From Chloroflexota bacterium (GTDB taxonomy: Bacteria; Chloroflexota; Limnocylindria; Limnocylindrales; CSP1-4), in contig JAJXUG010000030.1 in assembly GCA_021783095.1 (NCBI GenBank), forward strand, positions 1-44,340: a stretch of DNA of 44,340 bases, in the 5' to 3' direction. Below are positions 7,490-16,076 of this stretch, one piece after another. The translations under genes and the position numbers were made by a program. The stretch's first letter is position 1, and each line of letters begins with the position of its first letter. The notes beneath the pieces are model-generated. The model saw only the letters and a list, made by a program, of their open reading frames with translations. It had not been told where the DNA came from and ran no database searches.

Positions 7490-8152
7490 CTACTCCGAGA
7501 CCGGCTTCGACACCGCGAGCAGCAGCAGCGGCAGCACCGAGCGGGCCATCGCGTCTGGGTCCGCTCCCCCGCCCTGGAGGAGCGCCCGCCGCACGCTGCG
7601 CTCCACGACGGCGATCGAGGCGTCGGCCACGTCGGAGGCGGCGATCAGCAGCTCGCGGTTGCGGAACCGCGTGCCGTACTCGATGAACTCGGCGATGCGG
7701 GCCCGGAACCGCTGGTCGGCGTCGCGGAACTCGCCCGACACACCGGGCTGCCGGATGGCGTTGATCTCGAGCTCCGTCTGGAGCATCGCGACCTGCCGGT
7801 CCACCGGAATCGCCCGCAGGATCCGCTCCACGACCGGCGCCATCGCGCCCAGCTCCTCGCCGGGAGCGGCGTTGTCGGCCGCGGCGAAGTCGGCCAGGGT
7901 CAGGGCGAGGTTCGCGTCCAGGCTGGCGATGACCCGGGCGTGCTCGCGGGCCACAAGCGAATCGACCAGCTCGGCCTTGTCGGCGAAGTTCGAGTAGAAC
8001 GCACCGCGGGTGAAGCCGGCACGCTCGCAGATGTCCTCGACGGACGAGCCGATCACGCCGCGCTCCGCGAACACCTCCAGCGCCGCATCCAGCACGCGCT
8101 CACGCGTGGCCTCGCGGCGCGCGGTGCGGGACGGCTCCCTGACCTCGGTCAC
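7490..8152 (-). CDS. TetR/AcrR family repressor, divergent from the MMPL fusion
   Basis: 220 residues from GTG 8152, with GAGG about 11 nt upstream. The N-terminal helix-turn-helix is clear (RERVLDAALEVFAERGVIGSSVEDICERAGFTRGAFYSNFADKAELVDSLV broken here as a motif spanning about residues 15-65, with recognition helix GFTRGAFYSNF). The variable ligand domain follows. An alternative ATG at 8191 lies inside the four-half-site operator at 8168-8217, so the downstream GTG is preferred. It most likely represses the adjacent MMPL-YhgE gene and itself, and responds to a lipophilic ligand; this is inference from family habit and gene order. Its stop coincides with the break in the methyltransferase. 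Confidence 0.88.
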   Translation of the reverse strand: MTEVREPSRTARREATRERVLDAALEVFAERGVIGSSVEDICERAGFTRGAFYSNFADKAELVDSLVAREHARVIASLDANLALTLADFAAADNAAPGEELGAMAPVVERILRAIPVDRQVAMLQTELEINAIRQPGVSGEFRDADQRFRARIAEFIEYGTRFRNRELLIAASDVADASIAVVERSVRRALLQGGGADPDAMARSVLPLLLLAVSKPVSE

Positions 8153-8167
8153 CGGCGTCTCGACCTC

Positions 8168-8219
8168 GATACGGTGATGTATTCGATACATTGACGTATC
8201 CGATCCACCTTCGTATCCT
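8168..8219 (+). promoter_or_regulatory. MMPL-YhgE promoter covered by a symmetric four-half-site operator
   Basis: The promoter is TTGACG (8191-8196), a 17-bp spacer and TATCCT (8214-8219). Half-sites GATAC at 8168-8172 and 8185-8189, and GTATC at 8196-8200 and 8213-8217, form a perfectly centred array (N12, N6, N12 spacers). A further dyad ATGTAT-TCG-ATACAT (8177-8191) overlaps it. Repressor binding here would block both -35 and -10. Confidence 0.75.
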
Positions 8220-8304
8220 ACCGGAGCGGCCACCCGTGCCGCAACCCCGCCGATTCCCATCACCGCAGGTCGACGCGTCAGGCAGCCGACCGTGGAGGCA
8301 GAAC

Positions 8305-11300
8305 GTGTTCGAAGCCCTGGGCTCGAGGACCTACCGCTGGCGATACCTCATCGTCGTGGCCTGGATCGTGGCGATGGTCGCCTCGGTCAAGCTGGCGCCT
8401 TCGCTGGCCGACAGCGCCTCTTCCGACCAGGCCGCGTTCCTCCCCGCAACGGCGCCCTCGTCGCTTGCCAATGACGCGATCGAGAAGGCGTTCCCGGGCG
8501 CGACGGCCACCTCGAGCGCCACGCTGACGTTCTCGCGCGACACGGGCCTCACCGACGCCGACGCCGCCTACCTCGAGGCGACTGCCGCCTGGGTCCGCAG
8601 CCCCGACGCGCCCGCTGAACTCCGCGATGCCGTCACCGGGACCGCGTCTGCGACCTCTCGCCCCGAACTCGAGTCGATGCTCAAGAGCCCCGACGGCCAG
8701 CTCCAGCTCCTGCTCATCGACCTCAACGTGTCGTCCGCCGGGGATGCGGCGTCGGCCGTCGTGGGGGACCTGCGCGCCCACATCGCGCAGACCGCGCCCG
8801 CGGGCCTCGTCGTCCACGTCACCGGCACCGCGGGCATCACCTCGGACTACCTCAACGCGGTCAAGGCCGGCACGGACAGCACGACCAGGGTCACGATCAT
8901 CCTCGTCCTCGTGATCCTGTTGCTGATCTACCGGGCGCCGCTCGCGGCGATGGTGCCGCTGGTCACGATCGCCGGCGCCTACGTCGTCTCGCGGGGCGTG
9001 CTGGGGCTGCTGGCGGCGGCCGGCTGGAAGGTCAGCTCGCTGCTGGACACGTTCCTCGTGGTGATGGTGTTCGGCGTGGGCACGGACTACGCGATCTTCC
9101 TGATCAGCCGGTTCCGCGAGGAGGTCAGCGGCGGCGTGGACTGGCACGACGCCTCGCGGACCACCGTCCGGCGGATCGGCGCGGTGATCAGCGCCTCGGC
9201 GGCGACGGTCATCGTGGGCCTGGGCGCGATGGCGTTCGGCCAGTTCGAGATGATCAAGAGCACGGGACCCGCGATCGCGGTGGCCATCGCGATCACGCTC
9301 GTCGCCGGCCTCACGCTCGCCCCCGCCCTGCTCGGCATCTTCGGCCACTACCTGTTCTGGCCGATGCACACGCGACCCGCGGCCGAGGGCGAGCCCGGCG
9401 GGTTCTTCGCGAGGCTGGCCGCGGGGGTTTCGCGCCACCCGGGCGTCATCACGCTGGCGCTGATCGTGGCGCTCGGGCTGCCGGCGATGTTCGTGCAGCA
9501 GATGCACACCAACTTCGACACGCTCGCCGAGCTGCCGGCCAGCTCCGACGCGCGGCAGGGGTTCGACGTCGTGGCGGCGCACCTGGGCAAGGGGAAGCTG
9601 GTCCAGTCGACGGGCCTCATCGAGAGCCCCTCGGGCGACATGCTCGCCCCCGCCAGCCTCGCCCGGCTGCGCGACACGGTCCTGGCGCTCCAGTCCAGCC
9701 CCGGCGTGTCGCAGGTCACGAGCCTCGTCACGCCCAACGGCGACGGCAAGGTGCCCGACGGCTTCCGCCCGTCCATCCAGCTGGGCACGATCGGCGACGC
9801 GTTCTCCGCCAACTCGTCGTCCTCGTCGTCCTCGTCGTCCTCGTCGTCGTCATCGGCCGCGGCCAGCGGGTCGAGCTCCTCGCTCCTGGACCCCAAGCTC
9901 ACCGACGGCCTGGACCAGGCGCTCAACTACGTCGGCGCGCTGGGCGCGTCCTACCCCGACGTCGCCGGCCGGGCCGAGTACCGCGCTGCCCGCGGGTCGA
10001 TCACCGCCGCGCTGGACCTCGTCGCGCGGGTCAAGAAGCAGACCGTCGTCGCCACGCAGCTGCGCACGCTCGCCGCCGCGCTCACCGCCCCCACGGCCGT
10101 GGCGAGCGGCAGCAGCAGCAACTCAGACGCCTCGCTCATGGCGAAGTACCTCGACGAGCTGGCCACCGCGTATCCCGAGGTCCTCCCCCTGGCGGCGTAC
10201 CGCGACGCCGTCCGGAGCGCGGCGTCGCTCGCCGCCAAGCCATCGGCCACCGCGGCCGTCGACACCGCGAATGCCATGAACGCGCTGGCCGTCCACTTCG
10301 ACAGCCAGCCGGACTCCCGGCTCTCGCCCAAGAGCCTGGCCAACACGTCGTCAGCCCTGGAGCTCCAGCGCGAGGCGAAGGCGACCTTCGCGGCGATCCC
10401 GAGCGCCTTCCACTCGCTCGCGTCGGTGTTCGCGACGCGCGCCGACGACCTGTTCGTGCCGCTGGGCCTGGGCGGCGACAACGCCCAGAAGGTGACCGAC
10501 GCGGTCAACGCGTTCATCTCCGCGGACCGCACGGCCACGCGGTTCTACCTGGTCAGCGCCGACGACCCGTACGCCACGACCTCCTTCGACACGGTCCGCA
10601 ACGCGCAGCAGTCCCTCGCCGCCGCGGCTCCCGGCTTCGGGCCGGGGGCGCAGGCCTACCTGGGCGGCCCGACCGCGCAGTTCGCCGACGTCCAGACGAC
10701 GCTCGAGAACGACTTCAACCGCGTTGGCGTCATCACGGTCCTGGGCATCTTCCTGGTGCTGGTGCTGCTGCTCCGCGCGATGGTGGCGCCGCTGTACCTG
10801 GTGGGCACGGTCCTGCTCTCGTACCTGTCCGCAGTCGGCCTGTCCGCCTTCCTGTTCCAGGACGTTCTCCACCACGCCGGCGTCAGCTTCTACCTGCCGC
10901 TGATGGTGTTCGTGCTGCTGGTCGCGCTGGGATCGGACTACAACATCTTCCTGATGAGCCGGGTGCGCGAGGAGAGCGAGCACCGCTCGATCCGCGACGG
11001 CATCCGGATCGCGTCGGGCCACACCGGCTCGGTGATCACGTCGGCCGGGCTCATCCTGTCGGGGACGTTCGGGTCGATGGCCACGGCGCCGCTCGTGGTG
11101 CTGTTCCAGGTGGGCGTGGCGGTCGCGATCGGGGTGCTGATCGACACGTTCGTCGTGCGCTCCATCCTCGTGCCCGCCATCACGACGCTGGTGGGCGATC
11201 GGGCGTGGTGGCCGTCGGGCTCTCGGTTCAGCGGGCCGGTGCTGGCGCCCGCGGGGGCGGCCGGCGTTTCCGCCTCCGCCGCCTCGTCCTCGGCCCCGGG

Positions 11301-14067
11301 CGCCGTCTCGGCCGCGGCAGCAGGCGGCGTTTCGGCCTCGGCCGCGGTGGCCGGCGGCTCGGCCGAGTCGGCCCTGGTCGGGACGGCGATGGCGGCGGCT
11401 GCTGCCGGATCGACCACGGCTGACGAGGCTGTCCCGGAGGCTCGTCTCGTCGCGTTCGAGCCGGCGCTCGAGCCGGCGCTCGACGACGGGGCGCTCCCCG
11501 GCGGGGCGCTCCCCGGCGGGGCGCAACGATCGCTGGCCCGGGCGGCCGCGGCGCTCGGCCTGGCCATCTTGGTCCCGGTGACATTCGCGGGGCTGGTGAC
11601 CTGGGCATGGCAGCCGCAGCCCGGCGCCGTCACGATCCAGGCGGCGGTCGTCAACGCCGACACGGGAACGACGGTCACCGCAGGCGACGGCTCCACCAAG
11701 CAGCTCGCGCTGGGCAAGGACATCAGCGACGGCCTGGTCGCGGGCGGGTCCAGCAGCACGTCCGGCGCCTCGGACCCGACCTCGAGCGGCCTCGGCGCAA
11801 CCGGCGTGGCGTGGACCGCCACGAACGCGCAGGCAGCGGCCGAGGGGCTCGCGTCCGGCCAGTACAGCGCCGTCCTGACGATCCCAACCGACTTCTCGCA
11901 GGACATCGCGGCGATCCGCGCCGGCACGTCCGGCAGCACGCCCTCGGCGACCCTGCGCCTGGAGACGGGGAGCGGTGGCGGCAACGTCGCCACCGCGGTC
12001 GCGCGCTCGGTGAGCGACGCGATCACCGCGTCCGCGACCCGCGACGCCACTGCCTCCTACGTCGAGGACGTCCTGCTCGGCGTGTCCACCGCCCAGAGCG
12101 ACGTCACGAACGCCGCCTCCTCGGCGAAGGACGTGGCGAGCAGCGCCACCTCCCTCGCGAGTTCGGCCAGCGGGATCAACGCGGTGTCGGGCGAGATGGT
12201 GTCGGGGCTCGACAAGCTGGCGTCGGGGACGTCGGCGTCGGTCAGCGGCACGGCAAGCCTCGTCGATGCCACCAGCCAGCTCGCGTCGGGCACGAAGCAG
12301 CTCGCCTCGGCTGCCTCCACCCTCGCGGCAGGCGCCAGCAAGACGGCCTCCGGCGCCTCGGCGCTCGCAACGGGGGCATCGTCGCTCGCCAGCGGCCTCA
12401 CCGCCCTCGACGCGCAGACGAAGACGCTGCCGGCGCAGACCTCGCAGCTCGCCTCCGGGGCTTCGGGCCTCGCGGCGGGCGTGTCGCAGACGGTCTCGGG
12501 CATCGAGTCGCTCTCGGCCGGGCTCCAGACGCTGGCCGGCAACACCACCGGCCTCGGCAGCCAGGTCCAGGCGCTCGACGCCGGCGCGGCAAGCCTCGCG
12601 AGCGGTGCCCACGACCTCGACACCGGCGCCTCGCAGGCAGCGGCGGCCGCGGCCGGTGTGTCGACCGGGGTCAGCGGCCTCAAGAGCGCCGTCGATGCGT
12701 ACACAGGCTCGGTCGATCAGCTTGCCGCCAGTTGCTCCGGGATGGGCGGTGGCGCAACCGTGTGTGCCGCGCTCACCGGCATCGCGAACGGCTCGGCAGC
12801 CGTGCGCGACACCGCGGCGACCGTCGCCACGGGCGCGAGCCAGGCATCGGCTGCGGCCGCGGGCGTCGCCGTCGGTGCGGCATCCACATCCAGCGGCGCC
12901 GACAGCCTGCACAGCGGGCTGTCCCAGCTCGCGGCAGGCGCGCCGGCGATCGAATCCGGGATCGCCTCGTCGGCCGCCGGGGCGTCTGCCCTCTCCGCGG
13001 GCGCCGCGCAGCTGGCGCCCGGCGCCAGCCAGCTCGCCGACGGAACCAGCCAGCTCGCGGCCGGCATGCCGCAACTCGCCGACGGCGTCTCGGGCCTGAG
13101 CTCGGGCGCCTCGCAGACGGCATCGGGCGCCACCCAGCTCTCGACCGGCGCGAGCGCCCTCGCAAGCGGCGCCGGCAAGCTGGCGTCCGGCCTCGACGCG
13201 ACGGCCGCCGGCGCCACGAAGCTGGCGTCCGGGACGAAGACCGCGGCGAGCGGCGCAACACAGCTGTCCGATGCCATCAACCAGGCCCTCGACGGGGCTC
13301 GGGTGGTGCAGGCGGAGACCGGTCAGCTCGCCACCGACGGCACGTCGCTCTCGAGCGACGCCTCGAAGGTCTCCGACTCGCTCACGACGACGGCCGGCTC
13401 CATGCCCGCAACGGGCACCGCCGACCGCTCGCAGGTGGCCGCGCGCGTGGCCGACCCAGTGACGGTGCAGGCCACGGCCGCCGACGGCAATCCGGCGGGG
13501 ATCGCGCCGCTGGCGATGGTCCTCGCGCTCTGGCTGGGGACCCTGGCGGCGCTGCTGGCCGTGCCGTCGATGGGCCGCGGGCGGCGCCGGTGGACCGGGC
13601 CGGCAGGCGCGGTCGGGCTGGCGGCGGTCGCCGGGCTCGTCGCGGCGGGGCTGATGGTCGCCGGGCTCGACCTCGGCGTCGGTGTCGCCATCGCGCGCCT
13701 CCCGATGCTCCTGGCCGTGAGCCTGCTGGCAGCGGCGGCCTTCGCGATGGTGATCGGGGCGCTGGCGGCGGCGTTCGGCCTCCGCGGCTGGGTGGCGGCG
13801 CTGCTGCTGGCCGGTCTTGGCGTTGCGGCGTCGGGCTACCCGTTCGGCGTCGACGCACTGCCGGGGCCGCTCGCGTTCATCCGGCCGCTGCTGCCCACCT
13901 CGTGGGCCGTCGACGCGATCCGCGCCTGCATCGAGAGCGTGGGCTCCTCGGTGGGGGTGGACGTGGCGGTGCTGGTCGCGTGGCTGGCCGTGGGCGCCCT
14001 CGTGGTGCTGGCCGTCACCGTCGGTGCGGAGCGCCGCTCCGCTTCCCGGTCCCGCCTGACGGCATAG
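8305..14067 (+). CDS. MMPL/RND transporter fused to a YhgE/Pip-like ABC-2 membrane protein
   Basis: 1,920 residues in one uninterrupted frame. GTG 8305 has GGAGG 6 nt upstream; a longer in-frame start at 8191 falls inside the operator. Residues ~1-970 are an MmpL-type RND permease: TM1 at ~12-30, first MMPL bundle with GVGTDYAIFLISRFREE (~257), a 14-Ser run (~504-517), second bundle with ALGSDYNIFLMSRVREE (~873), ending in RAWWPS. An Ala/Ser/Gly linker (~975-1080) leads to a YhgE/Pip-like part: a TM helix (~1083-1102), an extracytoplasmic domain with SGQYSAVLTIPTDFSQDI, a long heptad array of LASGxxx type (~1290-1680), and a C-terminal ABC-2-like block of about six helices (~1733-1920). It probably exports lipids or other amphiphiles. 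MmpL and YhgE/Pip are usually separate neighbouring genes; the fusion is unusual. Confidence 0.9.
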   Translation: MFEALGSRTYRWRYLIVVAWIVAMVASVKLAPSLADSASSDQAAFLPATAPSSLANDAIEKAFPGATATSSATLTFSRDTGLTDADAAYLEATAAWVRSPDAPAELRDAVTGTASATSRPELESMLKSPDGQLQLLLIDLNVSSAGDAASAVVGDLRAHIAQTAPAGLVVHVTGTAGITSDYLNAVKAGTDSTTRVTIILVLVILLLIYRAPLAAMVPLVTIAGAYVVSRGVLGLLAAAGWKVSSLLDTFLVVMVFGVGTDYAIFLISRFREEVSGGVDWHDASRTTVRRIGAVISASAATVIVGLGAMAFGQFEMIKSTGPAIAVAIAITLVAGLTLAPALLGIFGHYLFWPMHTRPAAEGEPGGFFARLAAGVSRHPGVITLALIVALGLPAMFVQQMHTNFDTLAELPASSDARQGFDVVAAHLGKGKLVQSTGLIESPSGDMLAPASLARLRDTVLALQSSPGVSQVTSLVTPNGDGKVPDGFRPSIQLGTIGDAFSANSSSSSSSSSSSSSSAAASGSSSSLLDPKLTDGLDQALNYVGALGASYPDVAGRAEYRAARGSITAALDLVARVKKQTVVATQLRTLAAALTAPTAVASGSSSNSDASLMAKYLDELATAYPEVLPLAAYRDAVRSAASLAAKPSATAAVDTANAMNALAVHFDSQPDSRLSPKSLANTSSALELQREAKATFAAIPSAFHSLASVFATRADDLFVPLGLGGDNAQKVTDAVNAFISADRTATRFYLVSADDPYATTSFDTVRNAQQSLAAAAPGFGPGAQAYLGGPTAQFADVQTTLENDFNRVGVITVLGIFLVLVLLLRAMVAPLYLVGTVLLSYLSAVGLSAFLFQDVLHHAGVSFYLPLMVFVLLVALGSDYNIFLMSRVREESEHRSIRDGIRIASGHTGSVITSAGLILSGTFGSMATAPLVVLFQVGVAVAIGVLIDTFVVRSILVPAITTLVGDRAWWPSGSRFSGPVLAPAGAAGVSASAASSSAPGAVSAAAAGGVSASAAVAGGSAESALVGTAMAAAAAGSTTADEAVPEARLVAFEPALEPALDDGALPGGALPGGAQRSLARAAAALGLAILVPVTFAGLVTWAWQPQPGAVTIQAAVVNADTGTTVTAGDGSTKQLALGKDISDGLVAGGSSSTSGASDPTSSGLGATGVAWTATNAQAAAEGLASGQYSAVLTIPTDFSQDIAAIRAGTSGSTPSATLRLETGSGGGNVATAVARSVSDAITASATRDATASYVEDVLLGVSTAQSDVTNAASSAKDVASSATSLASSASGINAVSGEMVSGLDKLASGTSASVSGTASLVDATSQLASGTKQLASAASTLAAGASKTASGASALATGASSLASGLTALDAQTKTLPAQTSQLASGASGLAAGVSQTVSGIESLSAGLQTLAGNTTGLGSQVQALDAGAASLASGAHDLDTGASQAAAAAAGVSTGVSGLKSAVDAYTGSVDQLAASCSGMGGGATVCAALTGIANGSAAVRDTAATVATGASQASAAAAGVAVGAASTSSGADSLHSGLSQLAAGAPAIESGIASSAAGASALSAGAAQLAPGASQLADGTSQLAAGMPQLADGVSGLSSGASQTASGATQLSTGASALASGAGKLASGLDATAAGATKLASGTKTAASGATQLSDAINQALDGARVVQAETGQLATDGTSLSSDASKVSDSLTTTAGSMPATGTADRSQVAARVADPVTVQATAADGNPAGIAPLAMVLALWLGTLAALLAVPSMGRGRRRWTGPAGAVGLAAVAGLVAAGLMVAGLDLGVGVAIARLPMLLAVSLLAAAAFAMVIGALAAAFGLRGWVAALLLAGLGVAASGYPFGVDALPGPLAFIRPLLPTSWAVDAIRACIESVGSSVGVDVAVLVAWLAVGALVVLAVTVGAERRSASRSRLTA
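9814..9855 (+). repeat. in-frame TCG/TCC serine microsatellite
   Basis: 14 consecutive Ser codons, built of three TCGTCGTCC units plus TCGTCGTCGTCATCG. It lies in the first extracytoplasmic region of the MMPL half. Changes in multiples of three would vary the linker length without breaking the frame. Confidence 0.8.
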
Positions 14068-14102
14068 CGCCGACCCCGGTCACCTGGGCGCGTGGACCGC
14101 AG

Positions 14103-14141
14103 GGCGCCCTGTTCCGGGGCGCCCTGTTCCGGGGCGCCCTG
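14103..14141 (+). repeat. 15-bp tandem repeat, about 2.6 copies
   Basis: GGCGCCCTGTTCCGG is repeated at 14103-14117 and 14118-14132, with a partial third copy to 14141. It lies just after the MMPL-YhgE stop codon. No coding role seen. Confidence 0.8.
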
Positions 14142-14158
14142 ACCTGCGCGCGCCCACG

Positions 14159-14209
14159 GACCGGCCCTGCCGGAGGACGAAGCGCCGGGCGGGCCGCTCC
14201 GTGCGCCCG
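14159..14209. repeat. REP-like palindromic element, copy A
   Basis: Starts near CGGCCCTGCCGG, passes a GGACGAAGCG centre and ends with GGGCCGCTCCGTGCGCCC. The two ends are complementary around the centre. It aligns with copies near 15.9, 16.0, 28.3 and 37.4 kb; closest to the copy at 37342-37391. It lies between convergent genes. Confidence 0.65.
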
Positions 14210-14263
14210 AATCGACACGCGTCGGGCGCGCGGCAGCACGGGCCGGCCCGCCTGGCGGGGGAA

Positions 14264-14285
14264 CCGACAGCAGGGCCGCTGTCGG
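14264..14285. terminator. hairpin between convergent MMPL-YhgE and LON-domain genes
   Basis: CCGACAGC (14264-14271) and GCTGTCGG (14278-14285) form a perfect 8-bp stem with a 6-nt loop. It lies about 40 bp past the LON-domain gene stop (minus strand) and 200 bp past the MMPL-YhgE stop. No T-tract. Confidence 0.35.
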
Positions 14286-14324
14286 CCCGAAGGCGGGCTG
14301 CTGCGGTTCGGGGCCGCCCTCCGC

Positions 14325-15095
14325 TCAGTTCAGGCGGTCGGAGAGCGAGGCTCGGTCGGGGATGTACAGCCCGAGGCGACGGTCGAGCAGGTCAAGCTCG
14401 CGGCGCAGCAGGCCGTCGAGGTCGCGCAGGCGCTCCTCGGCCGTCGACGCCTCGAGCAGCGCCTGCTTGCGGTTGAGCTCCGCCTGGACGATGCCGGTCA
14501 GCAGGAACGACAGCGCCGACGGGTCGTCGGGCACGCGGAGCGACTCGACCGTGACGTCCTCGGTGGCGTCCACCTCGACCTCGGCCGCCACCTCCTCGAC
14601 CGGGTCGTCGTCGACCTCGACCTCAACTTGGACATCGACGGGCAGCCCCAGCTCGCCGTCGCGCGGCTGGAGTTCGCGCAGGTACTCGATGAACCGGGCG
14701 CCGACTCGCGCGACCAGGCGCTCGGCGACCTCCTCGTCGCCCACCGCGTCGGGGAGCGGCTCCACGTCGGCCACCAGGTACGGCTCCGAGGCGGCGTCCA
14801 CCTCCAGCACGCTGAAGCGGCCCGTGCCGACCACGAGGAGGTCCCAGCGGCCGTCGGCGTACTTGCTCGCTTCGCGGATCTCCGCGAACGTCCCGACGCC
14901 AGCGATCGCGAGCTCGGTCGCCACGCCGTGGCGCAGCGCAACCTCGGACCCCTCGCGGATGAGCACCACGCCGAAGGGCGTCGACGAGTCGAGGCAGCGG
15001 CGGACCATGACGCGGTAGCGCTCCTCGAAGATGTGGAGCGGCAGGGCGATGCCCGGCGCCAGGACGGCGTGGAGGGGGAAGAGCGGAAGGCGCAC
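14325..15095 (-). CDS. LON-substrate-binding-domain protein
   Basis: 256 residues. The N-terminal domain starts directly with VRLPLFPLHAVLAPGIALPLHIFEERYR, the signature of the Lon protease substrate-binding (PUA-like) domain, and continues through GTFAEI and LLVVGTGRFSVL. No AAA+ or Ser-Lys protease domain follows, so this is a stand-alone LON-domain protein. The C-terminal ~90 residues are helical, with an acidic stretch (VEVDDDPVEEVAAEVEVD) that interrupts the usual domain. The function is not defined; the family is often a chaperone-like or substrate-recruiting factor. GTG 15095 is chosen because the family motif begins there and a TACTCT box lies 7 nt upstream. An ATG at 15164 would add 23 Pro/Arg-rich residues. 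Confidence 0.82.
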   Translation of the reverse strand: MRLPLFPLHAVLAPGIALPLHIFEERYRVMVRRCLDSSTPFGVVLIREGSEVALRHGVATELAIAGVGTFAEIREASKYADGRWDLLVVGTGRFSVLEVDAASEPYLVADVEPLPDAVGDEEVAERLVARVGARFIEYLRELQPRDGELGLPVDVQVEVEVDDDPVEEVAAEVEVDATEDVTVESLRVPDDPSALSFLLTGIVQAELNRKQALLEASTAEERLRDLDGLLRRELDLLDRRLGLYIPDRASLSDRLN

Positions 15096-15102
15096 GGGCC
15101 GA

Positions 15103-15108
15103 AGAGTA
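15103..15108 (-). promoter_or_regulatory. -10 box of apparently leaderless LON-domain gene
   Basis: TACTCT on the minus strand, 7 nt before the GTG at 15095, with no ribosome-binding site. Confidence 0.45.
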
Positions 15109-15242
15109 AGCCGGGTCGCGATTCGGGGACGCGGTGGCGAGGGGCGCGGCCTAATCGACCACATTGCGTTCGCCAAGCAGCCGGGCTGCGGCGCCGACCA
15201 GGGCGGGTGTTGGGCCGATGGCGTTGCGCGCCGGGGAATCAT

Positions 15243-15268
15243 CGAGCCGCCGGTGGCCCGGCGGCTCG
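15243..15268 (-). terminator. hairpin downstream of erpA
   Basis: CGAGCCGCCGG (15243-15253) pairs perfectly over 11 bp with CCGGCGGCTCG (15258-15268), loop TGGC. A second small hairpin GGCGCC-TCG-GGCGCC is at 15299-15313. Both lie just past the erpA stop codon. There is no strong T-run on the minus strand. Confidence 0.5.
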
Positions 15269-15330
15269 GGATCGGGATGGGGCGGTTCGAGTCGTTCAGG
15301 CGCCTCGGGCGCCCCGCGACCTCCGAGCGG

Positions 15331-15711
15331 TCAGTGGGAGCAGGCTCGCGGCGAGCCTTCATCCTCGGCGGTCCGGAACGAGGAACCGCAGCCGCAGCCG
15401 GAGACCGCGTTGGGGTTGACGACCGTGAACCCGGCGCCCATCAGGGTGTCGACATAATCGATCGACGAGCCCTTGATGAGGGGCACGCTGTTGCTGTCGA
15501 CGTAGACGCGGACACCGTTCGCCTCGAGGACGTTGTCGTCAGCGGTGGGCTGGTCCTCGAGCATCATGCCGTAGCGGTAGCCCGAGCAGCCGCCCGAGTA
15601 CACGTACACGCGCAGGCCGATCGCGGGACTGGGCTCTTCCTTCGTCAGCTCGCGAAGCTTGGTCGCGGCGGCGGCGGTCAGATTGACGATCGAGGGCTGG
15701 GCGTCGATCAC
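15331..15711 (-). CDS. erpA: iron-sulfur cluster insertion protein, HesB/IscA/ErpA family
   Basis: 126 residues, the usual A-type carrier length. The three conserved cysteines are present: one in SGGCSGYRYGM (about residue 40) and two in SGCGCGSSF (about 108-110). These bind or deliver an [Fe-S] cluster to apo-enzymes in the cytoplasm. The start is GTG 15711 with AAGGAG 9 nt upstream, a clear ribosome-binding site; the upstream in-frame region has no family match. It appears monocistronic, with palindromic repeats upstream and a hairpin downstream. The symbol reflects the family; IscA or SufA naming would be equally defensible. Confidence 0.88.
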   Translation of the reverse strand: MIDAQPSIVNLTAAAATKLRELTKEEPSPAIGLRVYVYSGGCSGYRYGMMLEDQPTADDNVLEANGVRVYVDSNSVPLIKGSSIDYVDTLMGAGFTVVNPNAVSGCGCGSSFRTAEDEGSPRACSH

Positions 15712-15876
15712 AGCGGGTTCTCCTTCGGGTCGCGGGCCCCGGACCTCCCGGCCCGGAACGCATGGATCGTACGCACCGCAACGGATTTCGTCCACACCCA
15801 TGGCGAAATCCCCAAACCCAGCCGAATACCCGACCCCGCGGCGCCTCCCCCATCGCCCCGCTCCTCAGGCCACCCA

Positions 15877-15924
15877 GCGGCCCTACGGGCGGGCGAGGCG
15901 ACGGCAGGGCCGCCTGGTGGCCCG
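15877..15924. repeat. REP-like palindromic element, copy C
   Basis: 48 nt, one mismatch from the copy at 15968-16015. GCGGCCCT at one end pairs with AGGGCCGC toward the other, around a GGGCGGGCGAGGCG centre. It lies downstream of the thiolase gene and upstream of erpA. Confidence 0.75.
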
Positions 15925-15967
15925 AACGCCCCGTGCGCGCGGCGCCAGCCGACGCCTGGGCCGTGCG

Positions 15968-16015
15968 GCGGCCCTGCGGGCGGGCGAGGCGACGGCAGGG
16001 CCGCCTGGTGGCCCG
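15968..16015. repeat. REP-like palindromic element, copy D
   Basis: Differs from copy C only by G for A in the first arm, which makes GCGGCCCTGC pair perfectly with GCAGGGCCGC over 10 bp. It begins 91 bp after the start of copy C and ends about 60 bp from the thiolase stop, so it could also act in 3' end formation. Confidence 0.75.
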
Positions 16016-16076
16016 CGAGACGCGGCGCAGAATCGGTGCCGCGGGACGAGGGCCGCGAAACAGCGCGGCGAGCGAC

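Larger units (their letters stand above)
15712..16076. other. intergenic region with a duplicated palindromic element
   Basis: No gene seen in 365 bp. The main content is two near-identical 48-bp palindromic repeats (15877-15924 and 15968-16015), each able to form a hairpin. A Pro/Arg-rich reading through them has no protein family character. Confidence 0.6.

Noticed and set aside
7490..7686. C-terminal part of the methyltransferase frame
   Set aside because: It is Arg/Ala/Pro-rich antisense of the TetR gene, not a methyltransferase fold, so the gene is treated as truncated at about 7,489.
10351..13074. 907-residue open frame on the minus strand
   Set aside because: It is antisense to the MMPL-YhgE gene; its repeats only mirror the heptad array of the real protein. 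Composition is Arg/Gly-rich without any motif.
11607..15419. 1,270-residue open frame on the plus strand
   Set aside because: It overlaps the YhgE half in another frame and runs antisense through the LON-domain gene. No ribosome-binding site or family pattern.
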